This document shows, one piece after another, positions 54,346-63,208 of a stretch of 64,000 nucleotides of DNA. The translations under genes were made by a program, and so were the position numbers. The stretch comes from Rubrivivax sp. (GTDB taxonomy: Bacteria; Pseudomonadota; Gammaproteobacteria; Burkholderiales; Burkholderiaceae_C). The notes beneath the pieces were generated by a model. The model saw only the letters and a program-made list of their open reading frames with translations. It was not told where the DNA came from and did no database searches. Each line of letters starts with the position of its first letter. Within the stretch, counting starts at the first letter, position 1. Location: contig SEFA01000019.1 in NCBI GenBank assembly GCA_004210455.1, forward strand, positions 17,929 to 81,928. The letters run 5' to 3'.

Positions 54346-55175
54346 GCCTGAATGCGCGGACCGCCACGCGCCTCGCCGGCCCCTTGCTGCTGCTGAGCGC
54401 GGCGGCTCTGCTGCTGCCCTTCGGCTGGCGGGCGATCGCGCTTCTGGTCGACTGCATGGGCCAAGGCAACGGATGCGCGATCGGCGAGCTGACCGCCGAC
54501 AGCTACTACCTCGAAGCGGCCTGGAACACCTTGTGGCTGAGCGCGCTGTCGGCGGCGATCGGCCTGGTCATCGGACTGGGAGCGGCCATCGCGCTGCTGC
54601 GCGTGCCCCGGCTCGAGTCGTCGGTGACGCTGCTCGCCAGCCTGGGCGCCAACTTCTCCGGCGTGCCCCTCGCGGTGGCCTTGCTGCTGCTCTTCGGCGC
54701 GCAGGGCGTCGTGACGGCGGCGATGCAGGCCGCGGGCCTCGCGCCGTGGGTCGATCTGCAAGGACTCGACGGACTGCTGCTCGCCTATGTCTGCTTCCAG
54801 GCGCCGTTGGCGACCTTGCTGCTCATTGCGCCGGTGAAGATGCTGGACGGTTCGCTCCAGGACGCGGCCGCGACGCTCGGCGCAGGGCCGGTGCTGTACT
54901 GGCGCCGCGTCGGATTGCCGCTGATGCTGCCCAGCCTGGTGGAAGTCTCCGGTCTGCTCTTCGCCAACGCGGCAGCGGCCTTCGCCACGCCGTTCGCGTT
55001 GAGCGGCACAGCCGCACACGTGCTCGCGGTCCGCATCGCCTCGCTCGTGAGCGGCGACATCTTCACGCAGCCTGAGCTGTCAGCGCTGCTGGCGTTGATC
55101 CTGTTCGTGATGCTCGCGGTGGTCATCGGTCTGACGCGCTGGCTGGCCGCACGGCTTCGGAAAGGCCGCGCATGA
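54342..55175 (+). CDS. ABC transporter permease, first subunit
   Basis: A 277-residue inner-membrane permease of the BPD transport type (PotB/CysT/PhnU-like), with about six transmembrane helices. Helix 1 is at about 10-28 (LLLLSAAALLLPFGW). The EAA loop, which docks the ATPase, is at about 185-200 (AAATLGAGPVLYWRRVGLPL). An unusual periplasmic segment (CMGQGNGCAIG) with two Cys precedes helix 2. It overlaps the preceding hydrolase and the following permease by 4 bases each. The substrate is inferred from context only. Confidence 0.88.
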   Translation: MSLNARTATRLAGPLLLLSAAALLLPFGWRAIALLVDCMGQGNGCAIGELTADSYYLEAAWNTLWLSALSAAIGLVIGLGAAIALLRVPRLESSVTLLASLGANFSGVPLAVALLLLFGAQGVVTAAMQAAGLAPWVDLQGLDGLLLAYVCFQAPLATLLLIAPVKMLDGSLQDAAATLGAGPVLYWRRVGLPLMLPSLVEVSGLLFANAAAAFATPFALSGTAAHVLAVRIASLVSGDIFTQPELSALLALILFVMLAVVIGLTRWLAARLRKGRA

Positions 55176-56056
55176 ACGCCGCCTCCCGGACGACGCCTTC
55201 GACTTCGACTTCGACTTCGACTTCGAACAGCATCACGCACCGGCCGCTGATCTCGGCGGCCGCGCTGAGCACGCTGCTGATCGTGGTGCTCGTGCCGATG
55301 GCTGCCCTGCTGGTCTACGGCTTCACTGGGCGGTGGGACCGCCACTGGTGGCCGCAGGATCCGACCCTGCTCTGGGTCGTCGAGGCCGTCGCCGATCCGC
55401 GCGTCCAAGGAGCGGTGGTCCGCACCACCCTGCTCGCCTTGTCGAGCGCGACGCTCGCGCTGGTCTGCGGCGCGCTGGCGACGATTCCCGCGGCGCTCGC
55501 AGCGCAACTCGACGACGGTCCGGCCGCGCGGCGGCTGCAGCGCACGCTGGACCTCGTCGCGCTGCTGCCTTTCGCGATCGCGCCGGTGGTGATCGCGATC
55601 AGCGCGCTGGAGCTCTTCGTCGGTCGCTGGGGGGGCTGGTTGCCGCTGCCGCTGGTCTACGTCGCCGTGGTCGCGCCCACGCTGTTCCCGCTGATCCACA
55701 AGACGCTGCAGTCCGCGCTCGCGCAGCTGAACGCAGCCTCGCTGATCGAAGCCGGCCGGACGCTGGGCGCGAGCGACGGGCACACCGTGCGGCGCGTGTT
55801 GCTGCCGATGCTGGCGCCGGCCTTGCTGGCCGCGTTCCTGCTCGCGTGGGTCACGGCGGCGATGGAATTCGCGATCGCGAACCTGCTGCTCGGCGGACAG
55901 CTGGAGCTGCTGCAACCGCTGATGAACAGCCTGCGCAACGCCAACGGTCACCAGGCCGCGGCGCTGATGGTGCTGGCCTTCGCCGGCGTCGGCGCGGTGG
56001 TCGCGGCGGTGGCCGCGCTCACCCGCCGCTGGACGTCGGGAGCGCTGAGCCGATGA
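55172..56056 (+). CDS. ABC transporter permease, second subunit
   Basis: A 294-residue permease partner with about six transmembrane helices. The EAA loop reads EAGRTLGASDGHTVRRVLLP (about 190-209). The N-terminal tail carries a Thr-Ser repeat coded by a TTCGAC hexanucleotide repeated four times (55198-55221), which makes its length prone to change by slippage without a frameshift. The two permeases are separate proteins, as in phosphonate- and polyamine-type importers. A 55-base gap separates it from the ATPase gene. Confidence 0.88.
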   Translation: MNAASRTTPSTSTSTSTSNSITHRPLISAAALSTLLIVVLVPMAALLVYGFTGRWDRHWWPQDPTLLWVVEAVADPRVQGAVVRTTLLALSSATLALVCGALATIPAALAAQLDDGPAARRLQRTLDLVALLPFAIAPVVIAISALELFVGRWGGWLPLPLVYVAVVAPTLFPLIHKTLQSALAQLNAASLIEAGRTLGASDGHTVRRVLLPMLAPALLAAFLLAWVTAAMEFAIANLLLGGQLELLQPLMNSLRNANGHQAAALMVLAFAGVGAVVAAVAALTRRWTSGALSR

Positions 56057-56111
56057 ACGCGCGCCTCGCCAGGATCTCGCGCTCCCGTCCCACTTCAACG
56101 ATCTCCGCCCG

Positions 56112-57170
56112 ATGACATCGATCGCTCCTTTGCCCTCCCTCGATGACGACGCACCGGCGCAGCTCGCGGTCCGCGGCGCGGAGCTCGCGCTCGGCGGTCG
56201 GCCGGTGCTTCGCGGCATCGACCTGACGCTCGCGCGCGGCGAGGTCGTCGCGCTGCTGGGCGCGTCCGGCTGCGGCAAGACGACGCTGCTGCGGTCGATC
56301 GCCGGCCTGCAGCGCCTGGACCGGGGAACGATCTCGATGTCCGGCCAGCAGGTGCAGACGCTCCCGCCGCAGCTGCGCGACATCGGCATGGTGTTCCAGC
56401 ACTACGCGCTCTTCCCCAACCTGTCGGTACGCGAGAACATCCGCTTCGGTCCGCTGGCGCGCGGGGAGGAGCCCTCGCTCGCCGACACGCGGGCCGACGA
56501 ATTGTTGGACCTCATTGATCTGCGCGCACTGGCGGACCGCCTGCCGCAGGCGCTGTCGGGCGGGCAGCGGCAACGCGTGGCGCTGGCTCGCGCGCTGGCG
56601 ACACGGCCGATGCTGCTGCTGATGGACGAGCCGTTCTCCGCGCTCGACGAGAATTTCCGGCTGCCGCTGCGACGACAGTTCCGGCAGCTGCAGCGCGAAC
56701 TCGGCCAGAGCTGCGTGATCGTGACGCACGATCGCGAAGAGGCCTTCGAGATCGCCGACCGCGTGGCGGTCATGTTCGACGGCGTCATCGCGCAATGCGC
56801 CTCGCCGCGCGAGCTGCGACGGGCGCCGGCGAACCGCCGGGTGGCGGACTTCCTGGGCATCTTCAATCGTCTGGAGGCGCGCACGCTGCACGGCGCCTGG
56901 CGCCGCGAGACGGGCCACTGGATCGCGCCCGTGGAAACGCTGGTGCTTGCCGACGGCCGAGCAAGCGGCGAGGCATCCTGCGAGGCGCTGCGCTTCACGG
57001 CGACGCTGCGGGCCAGTTATCCGGGACAGCAGCGCGTGGCCTGCGAGCTGGAAGGCCCGGGCGGCCAGACGCTGACGATGTGGCGGCGACATGAGGACGC
57101 CGAACTCGCGCCCGGCAGCCAACTGCAGATCGCGATCGCCGAGCCGGCGCTGCGGTGGATCGAGGAGTAG
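56112..57170 (+). CDS. ABC transporter ATP-binding protein
   Basis: A 352-residue ATPase of the PotA/CysA/FbpC group. Walker A is GASGCGKT (50-57), the signature LSGGQ is at 148-152 and Walker B LLLMDEP at 168-174, followed by His in THDREEA. A C-terminal TOBE domain (about 250-345, ending EDAELAPGSQLQIAI) is present, as in importers with a regulatory domain. The ribosome-binding site before ATG 56112 is poor. It is the last gene of the cluster; a hairpin lies between it and the convergent GST. Confidence 0.92.
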   Translation: MTSIAPLPSLDDDAPAQLAVRGAELALGGRPVLRGIDLTLARGEVVALLGASGCGKTTLLRSIAGLQRLDRGTISMSGQQVQTLPPQLRDIGMVFQHYALFPNLSVRENIRFGPLARGEEPSLADTRADELLDLIDLRALADRLPQALSGGQRQRVALARALATRPMLLLMDEPFSALDENFRLPLRRQFRQLQRELGQSCVIVTHDREEAFEIADRVAVMFDGVIAQCASPRELRRAPANRRVADFLGIFNRLEARTLHGAWRRETGHWIAPVETLVLADGRASGEASCEALRFTATLRASYPGQQRVACELEGPGGQTLTMWRRHEDAELAPGSQLQIAIAEPALRWIEE

Positions 57171-57176
57171 CCCTGG

Positions 57177-57225
57177 CGTCTGACGGTGTCTGGCGGCGTC
57201 TGGCGGCGTCCGACGACCTCAGACG
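57177..57225. terminator. Possible bidirectional terminator between abc ATPase and GST
   Basis: GCGTCTGA (57177-57184) and TCAGACGT (57219-57226 region) can pair around a tandem GTCTGGCGGC repeat. It lies between convergent stop codons. There is no T-tract, so this is a weak call. Confidence 0.3.
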
Positions 57226-57902
57226 TCCTCCGGACGGTACTCCGCCGGCAGCGCTTCCCGATACGGATAGAACTTGAAGAACGGCCGTGCCTCGTCGAGC
57301 GTGCGCACGACCGACGGGCGCTGCATCAACCGCTTGAAGTACGCGGTGAGCCGTGGATGCGAGGGGCCGAACGGCACCAGGGTGGTCGCGTAGAACAGCG
57401 ACGGTGCCGCCGCACAATCGGCCATGCTGAAGTGCTCGCCGGCGGCCCAATCGCGGTCGGCCAGACGCTCATCAAGCATCCCGTACGCCATCGACAGCGT
57501 GTCGCGCGCCTTGGTGACCGCGATCGGATCGCGGTCCTCCTCCGCGCGCAGCCGGTCCCCGACGATGGCCTGCATCGGCTGCATCACGTAGAGATCGAAC
57601 AACCGATCCATCAACCGGACCTCCAGCGCCGCGTCGCCGTCGGTCGGCACCAGTTGCTGGTGCGGCCGTGCATATCGCCGCGCGAGGTACTCGATGATCA
57701 CGCTGGTCTCGGGAACGACCTTGTCCCCGTCGACCAGCAGCGGCATCTTGCCCGTCGGCCAACGTGCGAGAAACTCGGCGCGTTGCGCGGGGTCGCCGAG
57801 ATTGAGGAAACAGCGCTCGACCTCGACATCGAGTTCGTTCAAGGCGATCAACGCCTTGTGGCAGAACGACGACAGCGGATGGAAGTGGAGGCTCAACGCC
57901 AT
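57219..57902 (-). CDS. Glutathione S-transferase family protein, copy 2
   Basis: A 227-residue GST. The thioredoxin-fold N-domain has LHFHPLSSFCHKALIALNEL (Ser/Cys near the glutathione thiol), GKMPLLVDGDKVVPETSVIIEYLA and cis-Pro. The helical C-domain includes HFSMADCAAAPSLFYA with the conserved capping Asp. MALSLHF at 57902 is chosen; a longer frame extends 37 codons upstream into the divergent gene. It is not closely similar to the GST at 30072-30773. It is divergent from the serine hydrolase gene with 25 bases between starts. Confidence 0.9.
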   Translation of the reverse strand: MALSLHFHPLSSFCHKALIALNELDVEVERCFLNLGDPAQRAEFLARWPTGKMPLLVDGDKVVPETSVIIEYLARRYARPHQQLVPTDGDAALEVRLMDRLFDLYVMQPMQAIVGDRLRAEEDRDPIAVTKARDTLSMAYGMLDERLADRDWAAGEHFSMADCAAAPSLFYATTLVPFGPSHPRLTAYFKRLMQRPSVVRTLDEARPFFKFYPYREALPAEYRPEDV

Positions 57903-57927
57903 GTCATTCACCTGAAGGGAGATTGCC

Positions 57928-59214
57928 GTGAGAGAAAGCTTATCGCAACGCCCGCGGGGCATCGCCGCATCCTTGGCCGGGCTCATCTCCCGCGCGCCAG
58001 ACCGGTTCATCACATCGATCGCGTCGATGGCGTCGATTGCGGCGTTGAGCGGCTGCGCTCAAGAACCGACCACGCCGATCGCCTCTGAGACCGCACCGGC
58101 GATCGCCGCAGCGACGGCAGCCGACCCTGAAGGCGCTGAATCGTTGATCCGGGCGGCCATCACCTCGGGCGATGTGAAGGGCCTGGCGATCGCGGTGATC
58201 GAAGACGGTCAGATCCGGGCCGTGCGCACCTACGGCCATCGCAACGCCGAGGGCCAGGCGCTTCAGACCGGCACGGTGATGTACGGCGCCTCGCTCACCA
58301 AAGCGGTCTTCGCCTACACGGTCCTGCAGCTCGTCGATGAGGGCAAGGTCGATCTCGACGCCTCGATTGCGACCTTGCTGGACCGACCGCTGCCGGACTA
58401 TCCGAAGGACTCGCGCTATGGCCCCTGGCCGGACCTGCGCGGCGACGAGCGCTGGCGGGCCCTGACGCCGCGGCTGCTGCTCTCGCATCGCGGCGGTTTT
58501 GGCAACTTCGCGTTCCTGGAACCGGACGGCAAGCTGCGCTTCCACTTCGATCCGGGCAGTCGCTACGCGTATTCCGGCGAGGGTCTGATCCTGCTGCAGT
58601 TCGTGCTCGAACAGGGGCGGCTGAAGCTGGATCTCGGCCAGGAGATGCAGCGCCGCGTGTTCGACCGATTCGGCATGACGATGACGGCCATGACGTGGCG
58701 CGAGGACTTCGCCGTGAATCTGGCGGACGGCGTGACGGAAGCTCGTCGCTGGGTCCCGCACGATCCCCGCAGCCGGGTGCGTGCCGCGGGCTCGATGGAC
58801 ACGACGATCGACGACTTCGCGCGCTTCGCTGCCGGACTCGCGCGCGGCGACGGGCTCTCTTCGCGCAGCCGCGCGGAGATGACGCGACCGCAGGCGCCGA
58901 TCACGACCGCCTCGCAGTTCCCGACGCTGCAGCCGGAGTGGCCTGCGTCGCAGCGGCGGGCGGACCTCGCCGCCGGCCTCGGCGTCGTCGTCTTCGACGG
59001 CCCGCAGGGGCGCGGCTACTTCAAGGGCGGTCACGACGACCAGACCGGCAACACGATGGTGTGCGTCGAACGACGCCGCGCCTGCATCGTCCTGCTGTCC
59101 AACGACGTGATGGCCGAACGGCTCTACCCGGCGATCGTGCGACGCGTGCTCGGCGAGACCGGCGTGCCGTTCATGTGGGAATATGGAGTCAAAGCGGCGG
59201 AGTGGCCGCGCTGA
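57928..59214 (+). CDS. Exported beta-lactamase-fold serine hydrolase (lipoprotein)
   Basis: A 428-residue protein of the class C beta-lactamase/EstB/serine hydrolase family. A hydrophobic N-terminal segment ends in a lipobox-like ALSGC (about 39-43). The catalytic SxxK is Ser 122 in GASLTKAV. The second motif is Tyr 215 in YAYSGEG (YSG in place of YxN), and a C-terminal KGGHDD stretch serves as the HxG-like box. Such proteins are esterases or D-aminopeptidases more often than beta-lactamases. GTG 57928 is the start, as no ATG lies nearby. It is convergent with the antiporter gene. Confidence 0.85.
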   Translation: MRESLSQRPRGIAASLAGLISRAPDRFITSIASMASIAALSGCAQEPTTPIASETAPAIAAATAADPEGAESLIRAAITSGDVKGLAIAVIEDGQIRAVRTYGHRNAEGQALQTGTVMYGASLTKAVFAYTVLQLVDEGKVDLDASIATLLDRPLPDYPKDSRYGPWPDLRGDERWRALTPRLLLSHRGGFGNFAFLEPDGKLRFHFDPGSRYAYSGEGLILLQFVLEQGRLKLDLGQEMQRRVFDRFGMTMTAMTWREDFAVNLADGVTEARRWVPHDPRSRVRAAGSMDTTIDDFARFAAGLARGDGLSSRSRAEMTRPQAPITTASQFPTLQPEWPASQRRADLAAGLGVVVFDGPQGRGYFKGGHDDQTGNTMVCVERRRACIVLLSNDVMAERLYPAIVRRVLGETGVPFMWEYGVKAAEWPR

Positions 59215-59220
59215 CAGCGA

Positions 59221-60336
59221 TCACGGGAACACCGCCAGGAACAGGAACACCACGAACACCACCATGTGGACCGCGCCCTGCAGCACCGTCGCGCGGCCGC
59301 CGCCCAGCGTCAGGCCGCCGACGATGAAGGTCAGGAACAGCAGCACCATGCTCAGCGGCGTCAGCCCCAGCACCAGCGAGTGCGCGAACAGCGGCGACAG
59401 CACCGCAACCGTCGGGATCGTCAAGCCGATGCTCGCCAGCCCCGAGCCCAGCGCGAGGTTCAGGCTGGTCTGCAGACGGTTGTGCAGCGCCGCGCGCACC
59501 GCCGCCACCGTCTCCGGCAGCAGCACCAGCATCGCCACGATCACGCCCACCAGCGACGGCGGCGCGCCGATCGCCTGCACGCCGCGCTCGATCGTCGGCG
59601 CCAGCAGCTTGGCCAGGCCCACGACACCGACCAGGCACACCAGCAGCAGCGCCAGGCTGGTGCCGGCCACGCGCCAGCTCGGCGGGGCCGCGTGCGCGTC
59701 CTGATCGTCGACGCCAGTCACCGGCAGGAAGTAGTCGCGGTGCCGCACCGCCTGCACGAACACAAAAGCGCCGTAGAGCACCAGCGACACGCCACCCGCG
59801 AACAGCAGCTGCGTGGTCGTGAACGTCGGCCCGGCCGAGCTCGTGGTGAACGCCGGCAGCACCAGCGTCAACACGGACAACGCGGCGAGCACCGCCAGCG
59901 TCGGGCTCGTGCCCTCGACGCGGAAGGCCAACTCCTGATGCTTCCAGCCGCCGACCAGGATGCACAGCCCCAGCACGCCGTTGCACACGATCATGATCGC
60001 GGAGAACACCGTGTCCCGCGCCAGCGCATTGGTCGACTCGCCGCCGGCCAGCATCAGCGACACGATCAGCGCCACCTCGATGATGGTCACCGCCACCGCC
60101 AGCACCAGCGAGCCGTAGGGCTCGCCCACGCGGTGCGCGACGACCTCGGCGTGATGCACCGCCGCCAGCACCGCGGCGATCAGCAGCACGCTCACCACGC
60201 CCAGCACCAGCGTCGAATTGGCGCCGGCCGTCAGGCCCACCAGTGCGAGGATCGCGGCCAGCGGCGCGGCCAGCGACCAGATCGGGAGGGCCGCCGGCAG
60301 GCGGGCAAAGAGGGAGTTGGAGCGCTTCACATGCAT
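59221..60336 (-). CDS. Ca2+/H+ antiporter family protein (ChaA/y4hA-like)
   Basis: A 371-residue inner-membrane antiporter of the Ca2+:cation antiporter superfamily. About eleven hydrophobic helices are visible. The two cation-binding alpha repeats are AVAVTIIEVALIVSLM (about 85-100) and VIVAMLVLLPETVAAVRAAL (about 265-284), each with the essential Glu. LNLALGSGLASIGLTIP is typical of ChaA-type proteins. It exports Ca2+, Na+ or K+ for ion or pH balance. MHVKRS at 60336 is chosen over an ATG nine codons upstream. Confidence 0.9.
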   Translation of the reverse strand: MHVKRSNSLFARLPAALPIWSLAAPLAAILALVGLTAGANSTLVLGVVSVLLIAAVLAAVHHAEVVAHRVGEPYGSLVLAVAVTIIEVALIVSLMLAGGESTNALARDTVFSAIMIVCNGVLGLCILVGGWKHQELAFRVEGTSPTLAVLAALSVLTLVLPAFTTSSAGPTFTTTQLLFAGGVSLVLYGAFVFVQAVRHRDYFLPVTGVDDQDAHAAPPSWRVAGTSLALLLVCLVGVVGLAKLLAPTIERGVQAIGAPPSLVGVIVAMLVLLPETVAAVRAALHNRLQTSLNLALGSGLASIGLTIPTVAVLSPLFAHSLVLGLTPLSMVLLFLTFIVGGLTLGGGRATVLQGAVHMVVFVVFLFLAVFP

Positions 60337-60394
60337 GGGCCGAGCATAGACCACGATGGTCACGCAGCCTCCGACGCGCTACGCTGGTCGGACC

Positions 60395-61000
60395 ATGCCG
60401 ACCCTCGATCCCCGCGTCGACGCCTACATCGACCGCGCCGCCCCGTTCGCGCAGGAGCTGCTGCGCCATTGGCGCGCGACCGTGCACGCGCACTGCCCCG
60501 ACGTGGTCGAGACGATCAAGTGGGGCTTCCCCAACTTCACCTACCGCGACAAGATCCTGACCAGCATGGCCGCCTTCAAGGCGCATTGCTCGATCGGCTT
60601 CTGGCACGGCGAGGCGGCCGTCGGCGCCGACCACGCCAAGGGCGGCGCGATGGGCGACTTCGGCAAGCTGACCTCGCTCAAGGACCTGCCGTCCAAGGCC
60701 GAGCAGAAGACGATCCTGAAGCGCGCGATGCAGTTGATCGAGGACGGCGTGAAGGCCCGCCCCGCGCGCTCGTCCGCGCCCAAGCCGCCGCCGGACGTGC
60801 CCGACGATCTCGCTGCGGCGCTCCGTGCGAATCCCGCGGCGCAGCAGACCTTCGACGCCTTTCCGCCCGGTCAGCGGCGCGACTACATCGACTGGATCGT
60901 CGAGGCCAAGCGGGCCGGGACGCGCGAGCGTCGCCTGGCGCAGGCCGTCGAGTGGATCGCCGACGGCAAGCGCCGGAACTGGAAGTACGAGAACTGCTGA
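60395..61000 (+). CDS. YdeI/DUF1801-type protein
   Basis: A 201-residue protein. The DUF1801 domain (about 5-115) has APFAQELLRHWRATVHAHC, then ETIKWGFPNFTY and MAAFKAHCSIGFWHGEA. A C-terminal YdeI/OmdA-like helical part (about 135-200) has AQQTFDAFPPGQRRDYIDW and EAKRAGTRERRLAQAVEWI. YdeI in Bacillus subtilis is linked to antimicrobial peptide resistance, but the biochemical role is unknown. MPTLDPR at 60395 is preferred over an ATG 13 codons upstream. It is divergent from the antiporter gene by 58 bases. Confidence 0.88.
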   Translation: MPTLDPRVDAYIDRAAPFAQELLRHWRATVHAHCPDVVETIKWGFPNFTYRDKILTSMAAFKAHCSIGFWHGEAAVGADHAKGGAMGDFGKLTSLKDLPSKAEQKTILKRAMQLIEDGVKARPARSSAPKPPPDVPDDLAAALRANPAAQQTFDAFPPGQRRDYIDWIVEAKRAGTRERRLAQAVEWIADGKRRNWKYENC

Positions 61001-61062
61001 GGTGCCGGCACGGCGCCCTCGACGCCCTCGACGCCGTCCAGGCCGCCCGAGCCGTCTGCGCC

Positions 61063-62259
61063 TCAGCCGACGGGAGACTCCGTCCCCAACTCCCAGCCGC
61101 TGTCGTGCACCTGCACGTTGTTGCGACCGCCGTCCTTGGCGCGATACAGCGCGCGGTCGGCCCGCATGAACAGCTGGTCGGCCGTGAGCTGGCCGCCCGG
61201 CTCCGCCACCGCGATGCCCGCCGACACCGTCAGCGTGAAGGCGCGCCCGTCGCCGTCGCACAGCTGCAGCGTCGCCACCGCTTCCCGGATCTGCTCGACC
61301 AGGCTTCTCGCGCCCGATCCGTCGGTGGCCGGCAGCACGAGTCCGAATTCCTCGCCGCCCCAGCGGCCCACGACGTCCGACGCGCGCAGCCGCGCCCGGA
61401 CCTCCGCCGCGAAGGCGCGCAGCGCGTCGTCCCCGGCGTGATGCCCGTGGCAGTCGTTGACGTCCTTGAAATGGTCCAGGTCCAGCAGGACGAACGCCAG
61501 CGGCGTGCCTTCGCGCCGGCCGCGTTCCAGTTCGTGCCGCAGCAGCGCGTCGGCGGTCATGCGGTTGAGGCAGCCCGTCAGCCCGTCCGTCGAGGCGACC
61601 TCCTCCATGCGCCGCGCGATGCGCTCGAAGTTGGCGAGCACGAATCCGAAGCCCGCGCCGATCAGGCAGATGAAGCTGAACAGGAAGGTCAGCCCCTGGC
61701 CGAGGCTGCCCTGCATCAGGTCCTGGTACTCGTCCGGATTCGTCAGCGCATGCACGCTGCGCAACATCAGGCTCGCGGCGGCCGCCACCAGCGTGACGCC
61801 GACGGCGCGCAGCGAGGCCTCGCCGCGCCACCCCGGCCCCAGCAGCAGGCAGATCGCCGGCAGCAGGAGCAGCGCGAAGACCAGCGAGATCGCGCTGGTG
61901 CGCAGCGCCAGCGGCCAGGTCAGCATCCACGCGGTCAGCCCCCAGGCCACCGCCGGCCCGGCCCACCACATCCATCGCGGCAGCGAACGTCCCAGCACGT
62001 GCCGATGGATCGCCTCGTTGTAGAACACCAGGCCCAGCGCGATCAGCCCGTTGCCGACCAGCGCGGAGAACCAGATCGGCAGCACCAGGCGCGACGCCAG
62101 CCCCACGAAGCCGAACAGCAGCGTCCACGAGCCCCAGGTCCACACGCCGAGATCCAGGTAGTGCAACCGGCTGCGCTGCGCCGCCCACAGCTGCACGCCG
62201 AGCATCGCGAATCCGCTCAGCAGCGCCAACATCAGCGTGGGGATGTGGATGGACGCCAT
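61063..62259 (-). CDS. Membrane-bound diguanylate cyclase
   Basis: A 398-residue protein. Six to seven hydrophobic helices (about 5-215) form a membrane sensor with no recognised domain; the last helix leads into a linker, NFERIARRMEEVASTD. The GGDEF domain (about 222-385) has active-site GGEEF at 301-305 and an RxxD inhibitory site at 292-295, five residues upstream. It should make c-di-GMP at the inner membrane. It is the fourth c-di-GMP protein in the window and the only one with a membrane sensor. Confidence 0.9.
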   Translation of the reverse strand: MASIHIPTLMLALLSGFAMLGVQLWAAQRSRLHYLDLGVWTWGSWTLLFGFVGLASRLVLPIWFSALVGNGLIALGLVFYNEAIHRHVLGRSLPRWMWWAGPAVAWGLTAWMLTWPLALRTSAISLVFALLLLPAICLLLGPGWRGEASLRAVGVTLVAAAASLMLRSVHALTNPDEYQDLMQGSLGQGLTFLFSFICLIGAGFGFVLANFERIARRMEEVASTDGLTGCLNRMTADALLRHELERGRREGTPLAFVLLDLDHFKDVNDCHGHHAGDDALRAFAAEVRARLRASDVVGRWGGEEFGLVLPATDGSGARSLVEQIREAVATLQLCDGDGRAFTLTVSAGIAVAEPGGQLTADQLFMRADRALYRAKDGGRNNVQVHDSGWELGTESPVG

Positions 62260-62410
62260 GACGCAGAAGTGTAGTGACGACGCCCCGTCGGTGCCCCCCT
62301 ACATCGCAGGCGTTGCCCGTTACAGACGCGTCAGACCGACGTGCTCATGGGAGTCCGGCCGGCGCCGGCCGTCCGTCCGTCGGCCCAGGGCCGACGCTCA
62401 GGACCGACGA

Positions 62411-63208
62411 TCAGGACAGGCGTTCGATCAGTGCCATCGCGGCGGCGGGCGCGCGCTCCTTCGCGCCGCTGATGAAGAACACGAACACGTCGCGCGCCCG
62501 CTTGGGCGGCGTGCGGTCGGCCTCGACCAGCGGCAGACGATCGGGCTGGCCGCCCGACTCCCAGCGTGACGCGCTGGCGGCGAGGCCGTCGAGTTCCTCC
62601 TCCGTCACGCCGGTGACGAGCTCCGACCGCGTCCGCATCACCCGCGTGTAGACGAAGTCGGTGGTGAGGTCGGGAATCGGCGGATAGTCGTCGGATTCGG
62701 TGAAGACGACACCGGCACCGTGATCGCGCGCCATCGCCAGGAACTCCGGCGAGCGGAAGCTTTCGTGGCGGACGTCGAGCGCGTGCCGCAGCGGGACGCC
62801 CGCGGACGCCTTCGGCAGCAGCTTCAGGAAGGCGCCGAAGTCGACCGGATCGAAGCGCTTGGTGGTCGCGAACTGCCACACGATGGGCCCGAGCTTGGGA
62901 CCGAGTTCGGCGACGCCGCTGTCGACGAAGCGCGTGACCGACTCGCCGGCCTCGGCCAGCACGCGCCGGTTGGTCGCGAAACGGTTGGCCTTGAGCGAGA
63001 ACACGAAGCCCTCCGGCGCGGTGTCGCGCCACTTGGCGAACGTGGCCGGCTTGAAGGTGGCGTAATAGGTGCCGTTGACCTCGATGGCGCTCAGCTGGCG
63101 ACTGGCGTATTCCAGCTCGCGCGAGGCGGGCAGGTCCTTGGGATAGAAGGTCTCGCGCCAAGGCTCGAAGTTCCAGCCGCCGATGCCCACGTGGATCGAG
63201 GTGCTCAT
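62411..63208 (-). CDS. DUF72 domain-containing protein
   Basis: A 265-residue DUF72 (YecE-like) TIM-barrel protein. The N-terminal GIGGWNFEPWRETFYP, SAIEVNGTYYATFK and VFSLKANRFATNRR are the family marks, as are EVRHE/DVRHESF at about 165. The fold resembles sugar isomerase-like barrels, but no activity is proven. It is coupled to the ArsR gene: its ATG at 63208 overlaps the regulator's stop by 4 bases, so it is probably controlled by that regulator. Confidence 0.9.
   Translation of the reverse strand: MSTSIHVGIGGWNFEPWRETFYPKDLPASRELEYASRQLSAIEVNGTYYATFKPATFAKWRDTAPEGFVFSLKANRFATNRRVLAEAGESVTRFVDSGVAELGPKLGPIVWQFATTKRFDPVDFGAFLKLLPKASAGVPLRHALDVRHESFRSPEFLAMARDHGAGVVFTESDDYPPIPDLTTDFVYTRVMRTRSELVTGVTEEELDGLAASASRWESGGQPDRLPLVEADRTPPKRARDVFVFFISGAKERAPAAAMALIERLS

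Noticed and set aside
59189..62274. Very long open frames on both strands (about 1000 codons) across several genes
   Set aside because: They are antisense or shifted shadows of the antiporter, DUF1801 and diguanylate cyclase genes in GC-rich DNA; they lack family motifs and are Arg/Ala/His-rich.
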